Source: Gerris lacustris | Taxonomy: Eukaryota > Arthropoda > Insecta > Hemiptera > Gerridae | DNA length: 64,000 nucleotides | Assembly: GCA_951217055.1 (NCBI GenBank) | Contig: OX578286.1 | Location: 3,077,458-3,141,457, forward strand | Direction of reading: 5' to 3' | The notes under the pieces: generated by a model | Databases searched by the model: none | What the model saw: only the letters and a program-made list of their open reading frames with translations | Told to the model about the DNA's origin: nothing | In this document: piece by piece, positions 1-12,500 of the stretch | Numbering within the stretch: position 1 is the stretch's first letter | Layout of the letters: each line of letters begins with the position of its first letter | Position numbers and translations under genes: made by a program

Positions 1-240
1 CAACTTTTTTGAATAATTTTTTTAGTAAAACGAATACTGACACTGTTATGAAGTGATAAAGATCACTAAATTTATTAAAGTGGACCTAAACAACGTTTTT
101 AAAATAAAGAAAACAACGATTTTACCGATATCTTCCGTTCTAACGTATAACGATTTTAATAAAACTTCTTACACATTGTCTAAAGTACAATTGAAACAGG
201 CATGTCAAATTTCAACCTGATATTAGCTGAAGCTTTAGAG
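1..240. other. AT-rich sequence, no feature recognised
   Basis: This would be intronic to Mad1 if the gene continues leftward. I find no coding signal, terminal repeat or RNA feature. Confidence 0.5.
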
Positions 241-585
241 TAGGGAAGAGATATATTTTATAATATTTTAAATTAATAGGCCGGGTAGGTAGAAAACAGT
301 CCTATTTCAATCCAACATCCTTTAACAAACATACTCTATAACTATAAACTCATTATGACCAACTTTTTTCTTATATTCTATATATATTTATTGTAAGACG
401 CTTGCTTCCGCCATGTATAAGTAAATAAGTATCCGCCATGTATAAGTAGTTAGCAATGTATACGGACTTAGCTTATGTAAATGTAACTTATGTATATGTA
501 CTTAGTGTGATTTTATAATTTATATTTAATGAAAAATGTAAGGAACTACGTTCCTACCGGGTGTCCCGCGACACCACACGTATTT
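241..585 (-). repeat. Dispersed repeat family A, copy 1
   Basis: The minus strand matches 58005-58385 along most of its length. Shared landmarks are a GTGTCGCGGGACAC hairpin at one end and TAAATTAATTGGCCGGGTAGG-like sequence at the other. The two copies sit 58 kb apart in opposite orientation. The class is unresolved; a Helitron-like nature is possible because of the terminal hairpin and lack of TIRs, but no rolling-circle protein is present. Confidence 0.6.
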
Positions 586-769
586 TCTTTTTTTTTTAAT
601 TGGTCATTTTGAATCAATATGGCGGCCATATGAATATCTGAAATCCAAGTCCTCTGAAATAACATACTATGATCACTACTTCTTGGACAATCCTAAAATT
701 AAATAATTTAAATAAATGCAGTACAAGATGGCTGGAAGGTGTAAAAAAGTATAAATCTCAGTTTTTCAT

Positions 770-850
770 CGGAAACGTTTTGACCCTTAAATCCCCTTTT
801 CAGTAGTTCGGTCATCTTCAGTCCTTTATTTAAAATTTCATTTATCAGAT
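770..850 (-). repeat. Penelope-like terminal remnant
   Basis: On the minus strand it reads CTGAAGATGACC...GGTCAAAACG, the layout of Penelope-type termini, here with a degenerate GAAA position. No coding part is attached. Confidence 0.4.
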
Positions 851-966
851 TTTAATTAAATAATTATTTAATTAAAATCTGATTATTATACATGTAAAAA
901 TTAGACAATAACATATATAATAATAAAATGACTATCTCAGCCAAACTTGGCAAAGTAAAAAAAACA

Positions 967-970
<4 letters not shown>

Positions 971-997
<27 letters not shown>

Positions 998-998
998 G
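971..998 (+). repeat. Poly-G tract (28 G)
   Basis: An uninterrupted run of 28 G in otherwise AT-rich DNA. It could form a G-quadruplex, or its length could be an assembly artefact. Confidence 0.9.
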
Positions 999-1039
999 CG
1001 AGCGTTTAAAGCAATTTTCTCAGGATCTAGATTTTTCCC

Positions 1040-1356
1040 AGGGAAAGAGCTTATATCATTAGATTTGTATTTAGATGGACTGCAATTTTTAATCAAAATC
1101 GTCGGAACCGTTTTCGAGAAATACTTTTTTTTTCTCGTTTTTTTTCAGAGCTTTTGGAGGGTAGCACCCCCAAATTTGGGGCTAAAATTCATTTCTTGAT
1201 TTCGCCTTGCCAAATTTAGTCAAAATCAGCCCAGTAGTTTAGATTCCACACGTCTCTACACAAAGACATTTTTGAAAACCACTTTTTTGGACTCAGGGGA
1301 CCTCAAAATGTGTAAATCCACCATCACAATACTTTCTCTTTACTTGGAAAGTAAAA
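1040..1356 (-). repeat. Dispersed repeat family B, copy 1
   Basis: The minus strand matches 34180-34600 and, more distantly, 49920-50215 and 57660-57985. Shared blocks are GATTTTGACGAAATTTGGCA-like sequence, GGTTCCGACGATTTTGATT and GAGGTCCCCTGAGTCC. The end at 1326-1356 is a hairpin (caatactttctc...ggaaagtaaaaag). Noncoding. Confidence 0.6.
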
Positions 1357-1609
1357 AGTGGGTGTGAAACGTAGCAACCTACACTCATCACAGTCAACAC
1401 ACTAACACTCAATATCCTCAATCTCATCAAGACAGCCAACACACTAACACTAATCAACTCACTCAACATCATTAAAAAAGACCATATTTTAACTTTTCAA
1501 GGTACTAAAATACCTACTAATAATTAATAATGTGGATGCCTTTTACTTATAGTAATAATTACTTATAGTTATTGTTTTACTTATAGTAATAATGAAATTA
1601 AGTTTGTAC
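1357..1609. other. Intronic sequence with a short ACACACTAACAC-rich stretch
   Basis: At 1380-1470 there is an A/C-rich low-complexity run (aacacactaacactcaa). Nothing else is recognised. Confidence 0.4.
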
Positions 1610-1712
1610 CTTGGTTGATTTAAGAAGTGATTCAGACACTTCCAAGTCAGTTATTTTCTCTTTCAAATCATGAACCACTTCGTTTAGCCTCAAGATCTTA
1701 TTCGGTGCGTCC
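1610..1712 (-). CDS. Mad1: Mad1 exon 6 (last exon inside window)
   Basis: 103 nt, acceptor gttcag, donor gtacaa. The first base completes the Arg codon split with exon 5. It encodes DAPNKILRLNEVVHDLKEKI and ends LLKSTK in phase 0. I see no further Mad1 exon between 1609 and position 1, so the next exon should lie beyond the window. Confidence 0.82.
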
Positions 1713-4700
1713 CTGAACAACACAAACATCATTCTCACATTAATAAATAATAAAAAAATATATATAATACATAAATACACAAGATCAATTAATTAATTAT
1801 ACAATATAAGTGAATTATGAATACATTTATAGTGCAGTAAAAATAAGTTTTGACCTCGAAAAAATCAGTACAAGCGAGGAACTTGGAGGAGATGTTGCGT
1901 TCAGCTTCCTGTTGATTATACTAAAAGTCCTCTCAAATCGAAGCTGTGCTACGGCCACCATATATAAAATTGTGGCCCATTTTCGATTTTTTGCTTGCAT
2001 TTCCTTAAATATTGTAGATAGCAAAAAAAATTCCAAATAACAAATTTAAAAGACTATAAAATAAACAAACATTGTTCGTAACTTAACATAACTTGTTCAT
2101 AACTTTTTCTCTAAACCTAACAGATTTTGAGTTATTAACAATTTTGTCTTACGACCCAAAAAAACTATAAGTTAGCCCATTTCCAGAACTACCTTGAATT
2201 CTCCTAGATAAGGACCCCTATGGTCTCTTTTGCATGGACTAATAAGATGAAATTGCTAATAACTTAAAACCTGTTAGGTTTAGAGAAAAAGTTATAAGAT
2301 TAAAATTTGTTTATTTTATAGGCTACTACATTTATTATTTGAAACTATTTTTGCTATCTGCAATATTTAAGGAATTACAAGGAAAAAACCGAAAATGGGC
2401 TACAATTTTTTAAATATGGTGGCCGTTGCACAGCTTCGATTTTAGGGGACTTTTAGTAAACTCAAAAGGAAGCTGAACACATCTACACCAAGTTTCTTGT
2501 TTGTACTAATTTTTTCAAGGTTCGGATGTTTTTTTTACTTATTTTTACTTCACTATTAGTCTAAGCTTATAGATAACTTATATGATCAGTCAAAACAAAC
2601 CAATAATTTCTTAACTTATAGGTACTATGCAAAATAATTAACAATTGATCACTAGATTATCATTCACGAAAAACACTTTGTAAAACTCCCGAACTTAATT
2701 TAATATGGAAATGAAATTCTATTAGGAATGAAAGTCCTTTTTTCTTTTATTATACTTTATTTAACAAGCTTTCGTCCAGGGAACCTGGGCTTCTTCAGGT
2801 TTTGAATGTTAGAAATACTGTAAATTTAGAGAATTTAATACTGTAAACAATGCCCTGCAACATACATAGGAGAAACTTCACAACAATTCAAAAACAGATT
2901 TCATCAACATATCAAAGACATCTCAAACAACAACACTAACACAGCTATATCAGAACACGCACACAACACTAAACACACATTAGACACAGATATATATAAT
3001 ATTCTACACACTGAAAAACACCACCAAAAACGACTTACACTGGAAATGTTATACATAAAATCAAATACTAACAACATAAACTTGAAACAAGACACCAATA
3101 AATTAAGCAACATTTACACAAATATTATATTTAATACAAATAAAAATAATTTTTTTTTTTTGATTAGGTATGTCAGTTAAAAAAATAAATTTAATTATTT
3201 TAAAAAAAAAACATATAAAAACAATCAAAATTAACTTGGTAAGACTTTCATTTCCAAAATTCGTTTTTACTTTTTTCATTTTGACCATTTTTCTCTAAAT
3301 TTACAGTATTTCTAACATTCAAAACCTGAAGAAGCCCAGGTTCCCTGGACGAAAGCTTGTTAAATAAAGTATAATAAAAGAAAAAAGGACTTTCATTCCA
3401 AATAGAATTTCATTTCCATGAGAAACCTCAAGTCCACAAAAGAAAAACTTCAATTAATTTAATATGGTGTCACAATATAGATGTAGCTTCTAAGCTATTA
3501 AATAAATTATGTCAATCTAGAATTAGACTAAAATATCCACATTAAATTGAAAATAATAATAATAACAGCATTTTATCTACTTTAAAAAAAAAATCCTCCC
3601 TTTAAGGCCCCCATACACGATCAAACTAGTTTGACGAGCAAGTTTGATCAAAAGTTTGTCAAATAAGTTTGACGCCAAGTGTACACCACATCAAGCCATC
3701 AAACTCTCAAACTTCACCCACACACGGTCCAACTTACTTGTTAGCTGGCTTGACAAGCCAAGTTTGTCAAGTAAGTTTGATCGTGTATGGGGGCCTTTAT
3801 AAAAGGTTGTTAATAAGAGGTATGATTTTACATGCTACAGCTACAGCTTTTTCCTAGCTTAGCCTGTTCATAGCTGTTCTATGCCACAGCTTTCCCATTC
3901 TCTCTACAAACTAACGTCTGACCATCTTCTTGCCGGCCTTCCTCTACTATTTTCTACTCTTCAGTCTCTATTCTAGCTCTTCTCTGTCTGGTTTCCATCA
4001 GTTGAACACACGACCTATCCACTTCCCCTTTCCTTTATGCCCTTGTTTCATGACGCTTTTGCCTCAGCTTCTTGCTATTAACTTCTCAAAAATATTGATC
4101 CAACTATCTGACCCTGTGCTAAAACCAGTCTCTGGTTGAACTTCTGTGTAAGGGCCCCCATTTGGCATCTGTATAGAATATATAAAAAGTCCAGACATGC
4201 ACTATGACTTAATGAGCGATTTTTCAAAGAAATCTGCGTATTATTGGCTCATGATAATATAGGAAAATTTTGGTTTAGAATTTCGATGGGTGAAAAAAAA
4301 AAAAAAAAAAAATTGATACACAGGGGTATGGGGTACAAAAGTCAAATTAGTATATATCCTTCAAGATGCATGTTGTTGGAAATTTCTTTAAAAGTACAGT
4401 AATTGTTGTTAAGAACACTTTAGTCATATTTTCATATAAAAGGGGGGTAAAATGGAAAAAAACACGTTTTTATGCTATTTTTGACTCTAAATGGATTCCA
4501 AAAATGCTGGCCAACACATCCTTTCTTTTTTTCTGGAAAATGCCCACACAACATGCTTATTGTGACTAGACGCCACCATAACATTAAGCACAAGATCTCG
4601 GAAGTCCTCAAGGAGAAAAATTATATTTGTTATGACGAGGTTTATGCTATCGACTCGTAAGGTTCTTCTAGATTTTCCGATATTATAGCATTCCACCCGG

Positions 4701-7700
4701 ACAACAAAGACTGCCCTTATTATTGACCCCACCGTCAGATATGAAACTAACGACATAGACCAAGCCAACAAAGTACACGAGGAGAAGAAGATCATCTATG
4801 AGAAATGCATCGAGTGATAGGGACTATAAAGTGTATGGATTGTGGTTTGGAACTAGCATTGGGAAACAATCGACTGAAAAAAGTCGACTAAACGGTTGTT
4901 TTAAAATATTCATTCATTCGGTTGTGGATATCTAGTTTTCATTCGAATGATATCAGTCTACAGTTTGGACTTGTATTAGTTGTAATTCGGACATTTATAT
5001 GTGGACGTGTGTATAACGAGATAACAAGCGCCTTCTCACCCCTCTTCAGCTCTGAGCCCTTCACCGTCGTTCCTTTCCTCAACCAAAAAAACATCCAAAT
5101 GAAAAATTCGACTGGATTCAGTCACAGTCTATATTTTTTCATTCGAATGAAAACGATAGTATATCAGGCTGTAGTTTGCTAGAAGATAACAAGTGTCAAG
5201 CGCCTTCTCACTCTCACCCCCCTCAGCTCTGAGCCCTTTACGGCCTCCACCGTTGTTCTCTTTCCCTACCACTCCTATATTAAAAAAACCATTCGATTGA
5301 AACATCCGAATTGCGGTTTCAGTCTATATCTTTACTTCACCTTTATCTACTCTAGACTTTCTTTATTCATATACCCCTATTCCCTATATAAAACTGTTTT
5401 CAGTCGATTGAATTCAGTCGACTGTTTTTTTCTCAAGCGACGTATTCATTCGGTTGTATTTTCTAGTCGGTTGTCCCAACGCTATTTGGAACAAGAGGGA
5501 CTATACCAGCTAGCACTAAAAACTTCTTTGACGAGATCGGTACGGACCAGAATTTTGTAAGACTACTGTCAGAAAATATAATTTTTGACTCATTAGATAT
5601 CCTTAACCACCATATATATTCTTAATTGTTATGTTTATATTACTTAGTTTTTAGTATTATGAGTTAGTGAATTACTTGTTACTTCATTATAATATCCTTG
5701 ACAAACTTGCATTATTTTTACAGTGCTACTCTGTATGTACTATTAGTGTATTACCTTAGACTTTACTTTAAACTTTATGATTTATAATTTAGCTATTATT
5801 AATTTAAAATGTCATTAGATTGATAAGTACGCTGTGTGTGAAAGCAAACCTTAATATAAGGCCAACCTCACTTGTTTATATTTTGTAAATAAAGTGTTTA
5901 TATATATATATTGACATTTTAAAATTTGTTTGAAATTTTTAAGTGCATCCTAAGGGGGGATATCGTCTGGAGTGACACTTACATATTATACATAAAGAAA
6001 AGTGTTAAATTTTAGGAATCAATTCAGAATGGTCTAAAACGGATTTCCATGGAGAAAATTTTCAAAAATTCGCATTACAAAAATTTTGAAGCCATTGCAA
6101 TAGCTCAATTTTCTATGAAAATTCGCTAAAATAGGTAATAATACCTTAAATTAAGGTTTTCAGCTTTGAGCAGTGACAGTTGTCTCTCCAGTTCAGACAT
6201 TCTGATCAGCTTACTTTGCTGCTCTTTCAGCATGGCTGCTGTTTCACTGTAGTTCTCAGCATCATTCTCTAGTTCCTAAATAAAAAAATAAAAAAAAAAA
6301 AATAAATCAAATTATATACAGTGGAACCTCGATAATTCGGACTAATTGGAACCAGACACTGTCCGAATTTTCGAATATGCTGAAAAACAACTTTTTTGCA
6401 TACGAGAGGACCTGATAAAGGTGCGCCTAAGCTTCTTCTTTGGGTAAACCATATGTACATCGCATCTTCTAAAGTAACATTTTCCGTTTTTTTTTACCCC
6501 TCTTCAGAATCTAGCTTTGACGCGTATTGCAGTATGCCATCTCGTTTTCGTTTTATATGACCCCACACCATACTTTTTTGCAAGAGATGTCCCACTTTCA
6601 CCTTTAAATTTTTAAATTTCTTAATAGGCGGGGGCCTGGGTGGCTAAGAGGCTAGCGCGCTTGCTGTTTGATAACGCAAGTTAAGCAGCCTCGAGCATGG
6701 TCAGTAGATAGATGGGTAAACACTTCTGACCACAGCTCTGGGTTCGATTCCCGGACTGGGCCCCCCGCTCAATGTCAACCCAGCATTGTTTAAATAAATA
6801 GGAAGCTCCTGGAAACCATGATGATGACACTCCTGGTTGTAATACAACCAGGAGGGGAGTCATGGTTACCGACCACATCTTCACAAAAGTGTGAAGATTT
6901 CGGTCCCTAACCAGGCTTTGTTCGATGGGCCCACCTAAGTGGCCTGAGTCTTCGGGTGTAAAAGCCCCCCGGAATAAAAAAAAAAAAAAAAAAAAATAGG
7001 CAGTCCGGATTTTCGAGGCTCCGGATTTTAGAGGTCTGAATTATCGAGGTTCTACTGTAATTATATTTATTAGGATGTGGTCCCCTGTAAATACTTATGT
7101 TGAATGTGTTGGCTCAGTGAGGGGTGAAATAAAAGTGTAGAACTACTTCATGAAATTGGCTAGATTTTGATCCTTAAAGGAACATCTTCAGGCCTGTAAA
7201 CCTAGCTACTTTTTTTTTATATAAATTAAGAAATTATCAGTTACAATTATTAAAACATTAAGTTACCACTCTAATAATGTGAGTCTAGTATTTAACACTT
7301 TGATTCCTCAACTTAATTATACGTTTTATAAATATAAATAGATAAAAACAGAAGTATATTTACAGTAATTTTTCTCTGTGCGATAATGAGGGATGCCTTA
7401 TCAAGTTCGTGCTGCCTCGACGCTACTTTGAGTTGAGTTAAATGAGTCTGAAGCTTGGTAACTTGTTCTCGAGTCATTTTGAGCTCTTCAAGAGCCGACG
7501 TCAGTTCAGTCTTCGTAGAGTTCAAATCCCGTGTGATTTCTCCTGATTTCAACTCCATCTAAAACAATAACAATATCTACTATTAAAAGGTTTGTTCCAG
7601 CCAAGCAGTGTACCATCAGCGGGATCGCCACAGGCATGCGCAAGGGATAAAAGCCGTTCCAAGCTGACTTGTGACAGTGTTTTGTACCGTCCTCCAAACT

Positions 7701-9498
7701 GTTCCAACCTGCGCACGGATTGTTTCCGAACTGTTCACTGTACAGTCCAAACGATCCTCCGACAATACCATGTACTGGTTTGTATGACATGCACAGTTAT
7801 GCCAATCATCACACATGTCAACAGGAAGGTCACCTAACTGTTAGGTTTCCTTGAATGTTTTTTAATAAGGTGCAACTTATAGTCTTAAACCCGTTCCAAC
7901 CTGATATTTTTTTATTGCAGTACAATGTTAGCACATGTGTATAAAACCTGTACTAAACTATTCCCGAACGATCCGCGAGACAATACAAATAGGGGGGTTG
8001 GAACAAACCATATCGTTCGGGAATCGTTTACTGAGGATGACCTTGTAAATAAGGGTCGAAACATCTAATTAAATTGATTTAATTGTAATTTTTCACACCT
8101 AAAGTCCATCACACATCCCTGCAAATAGGGGGGTTGAAACAAACCTAAATTAAACCATATAGACGATAAAATGTTGACTCTTACTGACATACGTCACGAG
8201 TTTTATCTCTTATAAGGGTCCGCCAGGCCAGCTGACGTTTGTATCCATAGAGGATCCTAATAACAAACTTTTTTAAAAGATTCACTTTTAAATTGTTTAT
8301 TCTCATTTAGTATTATTTAAATCTACACACAGAGGTACATTCCTGAATTGAAAGACACGTTGAATGGGTCAAGTTCTCCTCGTACAGTCATTCTACTTCA
8401 CTCTAAAAGAAATCCAGCCAGTCTCGGCAACTCCATCAAATACAGATAAATATACCCCACTCACACTTAGTTTACATTAATTTACATTAGTTTTTCATTA
8501 GTTAATTTACATTAGTTTACATTTAGGTTTGGACTTGGGTATGGTCCTTCTCAGTATTGATATTATTAGGAGACTTAAGTGCAAATAGCTCTTTAAAAAA
8601 TGTCAAAACAAATGTTTACATCTTAGCAAATGTAAATGGTAAGAATTGTAATCTTCCAAAATGTTTTCCAATTTAATATCATTATTAATAAAATAGTAGT
8701 TGTAGAGGCTACTCAGAGGAATAAAAAGGTTGTTATTGTTGTGGTGGTTTCTGTTATAGATGCTTGATAACGACTCAAGAATGGGTCGAAATATAGCAAA
8801 CAAAATGAGATAGGAGAGTTTTTTTTATACATCCCTAATGACCCACTATCAACAACACCATAAAAGGTATTAATTTCAACTTTTTAAATTCCATTTGTAG
8901 TGGAGTGGAATGAAGTGATGATGAATCACCGCTGTTGTGATTCAGCCTCACAACAAAGATGCATCATTGAGTCCCGGTGTGGACTAAGCTTAGTCCACAC
9001 TGGGACTCAATGATGCACTACACGCATGGACTAAGCTTAGTCCACACTGGGACTCAATGATGCACATTTGTTGCGAGGTAGAATCACCGCTGTTGTGATT
9101 CAGCCTTGCAACAAAGATGCATCATTGAGTCCCGGTGTGGACTAAGCTTAGTCCACACTGGGACTCAATGATGCACATTTGTTGCGAGGTAGAATCACCG
9201 CTGTTGTGATTCTACCTCGCAAAAAAGATGCACAAAATTGAATCCCAGTGTGGACTGAGCTTCAGAGATACTCTCAGATACACTGATCCCTTATTTACCT
9301 TTAAAAGTGTAAAATGAAGTTGTTACCTCAGAGATCCTAGATTTAAGGTTGAGATTCTCCTCGAGTAGCGAGGTATTCTTGTCAGATAATCCATTAATAT
9401 CAACCAGCTTCTCTTTATTCTTTCTCTCCAATTCCTCTTTTAATTCCTGCTCCTTCTTTCTCATCTTCTTCAATTTCGCTTCGAAATCACAAATCTGT

Positions 9499-9544
<46 letters not shown>

Positions 9545-12500
9545 ATTAATAAGTTATAGTTGTTACAGGTCATTCACAATTCCTAGTTTACATAACAGTG
9601 TAATCTAATCTTTACAGCTCGGAAAACCTTAGTGGAATGCTTCATAGAAGTGGAGGAAGGCCATCATAGTGGCGGCATCACTAAGTCCTGGGTATTGTAA
9701 AAGAAGCCAAGAACTAAGCTGAGTTTAAATACCAGGATGGTATTTGTACCTGGTGGTTAGAGGCGGTTAGAGATGGTTAGAGGTGGTTGGAGGTGGCTAG
9801 AGGTGGTTGGAAGTGGTTAGAGGTGGTTAAAGGTGGTTAGAAATAATTAGAGGTGGTGTTTGCCTGGTAAAGGGTACAGAGCTCCCCTATCCTTATTCCC
9901 CAGAAAGAGATATGAGTGGTTACAGGGAAAAATGAAACTATGAATTTCACCAACTATTATGAAACAGTGACTGCTTAGTCCAAAGTCAAGCTAAAATGGA
10001 AATAAGACTTGAGTTGATGGTGCCAAGTCAAAGAACCAGAAGAGCATGAATACAAGTTGAAGAAGTATAAGAGTTAGTTCAAGAAGATACAGGGAGTGCT
10101 AAGATAGATTTAACGCTCCTCATTTGAGAATTCAAATAACTAGGATCAATGCTCAAAAAGGAAGCTATTTCACCCAGAGTAAATTCCCAAAGCACAATAA
10201 AACCTCTCAAGAACAACAAAGCTAAGGCTCTACAAGATAATAATCAGAAAAGTTGCAAACCTGGAAGCAAAACATGGACATCACTCTTACGAGGTGTGTA
10301 GCAAGCTGGATAGTTTTGAGCAAAAAATATTGACAAGAATATTTAGAACTGCGGAAGAAAATTGTCAGTGGAAAAGCCGAAGAAGATCTTGTAGAATTGT
10401 ATGGAGAAGTCCCATTATTAGAACCCAAAGCTAATGAGATTATGACGGTACGGAGAGTAAGATGTATCCCAACTAATTGAAGTTTGAGCGCATAGAAAAT
10501 AAAGGGCCACTTTCTTAAGGTCTTAAACCGATAAAATTAATTTCACAAACACTTTGGTTTTCTAACAGTTTTACAGAAAAGGGATTAAATTGGTAAACTA
10601 AGATTGCACTGTATTTAAACCCTGAATGCTAGGTCTCAAGTCCTGGGCAGACAGTTCTTGATAGTACTGGTGCGTCTATGAGGGTTTAACAATACTTTGA
10701 AGTTTTCTCTTCTTTAACTGCATTTATTATTTATCATTTATACTTCAGTATATTATTCTTTGATTTATGAATATGATAAGGATTTACTAACTTTTATTTA
10801 TTGACTTTAAACAGGCTTTTGACAGTGTAGATAGAGGTCAAATGATTAAAATTGAAGACACACCTAATCGCTTATGCCGATGACATAGCCGCTCTTATCA
10901 CTGCACGGGACGTAGAACTGGCAGAAATCAAGCTAAACCAGATGATAAGGACCATCACTAGATGGATGAAAGAGCACGGTCTCTCTCTGGCCCTGCACAA
11001 AACCAAGGTTCTCCTAATAACAAAAAAAAGGATCCCCACTATCTTCCCAGCAAGAATAGGGGATGTCATTATAGAAACCAAACCGGCAGTAAAATATCTG
11101 GATGAGCTTCACGAACATATAAAGCGGGCAGCAGACAAGGCATTAACAGGAGTTAGAGTGCTGAGCAGGCTAATGACCAATGTCGGAGGCCCAAGTGCTA
11201 GTAAGCGACGTCTACTGATGACCGCTGTCCAGTCCATACTCCTCTACGGGGCTGAAGTGTGGGCAGACGCCCTAGATAAGGAGTGCCACAGAAAAAGACT
11301 AGCCCGAGTACAAAGACAAAGTGCACTGAGAGTCGCATCCACGTATCGCACTGTCTCCGAGCCAGCGGTAGTAGTCATCGCCGGAGTTATCCCTATCGAT
11401 CTCCTGGCTAAAGAACGAAAAGCGATGTTCCTAAAGGAAAACCGAGGTAGGAAAAGAAGCTGCGTCTCAGGAAACAAGGGCCCTTACCATGGAGCGGTGG
11501 CAACAGAAGTGGGAAGCAGAGACAAGAGGGCGCTGGACAGCAAAGCTCATAAGGAACCTGAATCATTGGGTAGACCGGAGCCATGGTGAGGTCGACTATT
11601 ACCTTACCCAGTTCCTTAGTGGACAAGGATACTTTAGATCGTACATTGAAAAGATGGGGAAGGTACCTCTGGCCAGCTGTCTATACTACTCGGAGATGTT
11701 CGATAATGCGGAACACACCTTCTTTGCCTGTCACAGATGGACACAGCATAGAATGGCTCTAACCGCAGAAATTGGAGATTTTACCCCAGATACAGTGGTA
11801 GAAAAAATGCTGGAGAGTGTAAGCTCCTGGGACCATGTGGGTGAGCTATGTAAAAAAAAGTCCTTCGGACTAAGAAGACCGATCTGGACCAACAGAGTTG
11901 GTCAGTTAAAAAAAGAGAAGTGAGCCCATAAGGGTGCAAGATATAGAGCCTAGCCTGAAGTAATGTGCGAAACGGTCCCGGGCTATGGCTCTAAGAGACA
12001 AGGGGGGTGGTTTAGTCGGTAGTTCCATTAGATGGGGAGTCCGACACTCTGAACACAGCTCACGTGTACAGGCTAATGCGTAAATGCATTCCACCACCCT
12101 CCCAAAAAAAAGAGGTCAAATGATTAAAATTTTACATTCGCAAGGTTTACCATAAAAAATTATCAGGCTGGTGAACATGACGATGAGTAAAGCTAAAGCT
12201 AAAGTTGTTATTGGAAATAAAGTAGGTGAAACCTTTAAAATTCATTCTGGTGTCAGGCAGGGAGATGGTTTATCAGCTGCTCTATTTAACCTAGTATTAC
12301 ACCATGTAATTAATAGAATAGATAATAAAGGCAACATTTCCTACAAGACATGGCAAATATGCGCCTACACCGATGATATTGCGATATTAGCAAGAGATAT
12401 GAACCGGCTAAGAGAGGTTTTCACCACCATTGAAAGTGCTGCCAAAAAAGTTGGACTAAAAATAAATGAAGACAAAACCAAATATATGCAACTCTCCCGA

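Larger units (their letters stand above)
2727..3410 (+). mobile_element. Penelope-like retroelement fragment
   Basis: About 105-bp inverted terminal blocks (2727-2832 and 3291-3405) flank a fragment coding for a GIY-YIG endonuclease. The blocks carry a CTGAAGA...GAAA core typical of Penelope-type long terminal sequences. The reverse transcriptase portion is missing. Confidence 0.7.
6319..7057 (-). mobile_element. pogo/Tigger-like DNA transposon remnant
   Basis: Inverted termini CAGTGGAACCTCGATAATTC and its right-hand complement (CAGTAGAACCTCGATAATTC) are flanked by TA (6317-6318 and 7058-7059). On the minus strand it keeps the N-terminal part of a pogo/Jerky-type transposase. A SINE is inserted at 6630-6994. 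It lies in Mad1 intron 4. Confidence 0.85.

Noticed and set aside
1827..2036. 69-residue minus-strand frame as a Mad1 exon
   Set aside because: It lies in the left arm of a fold-back element, is duplicated inverted at 2390-2530, and lacks splice sites fitting the Mad1 phase between exons 5 and 6.
11906..12097. Minus-strand frame over the R1-type 3' UTR
   Set aside because: It overlaps the recognisable 3' UTR of the inserted LINE on the opposite strand and shows no protein family signal.
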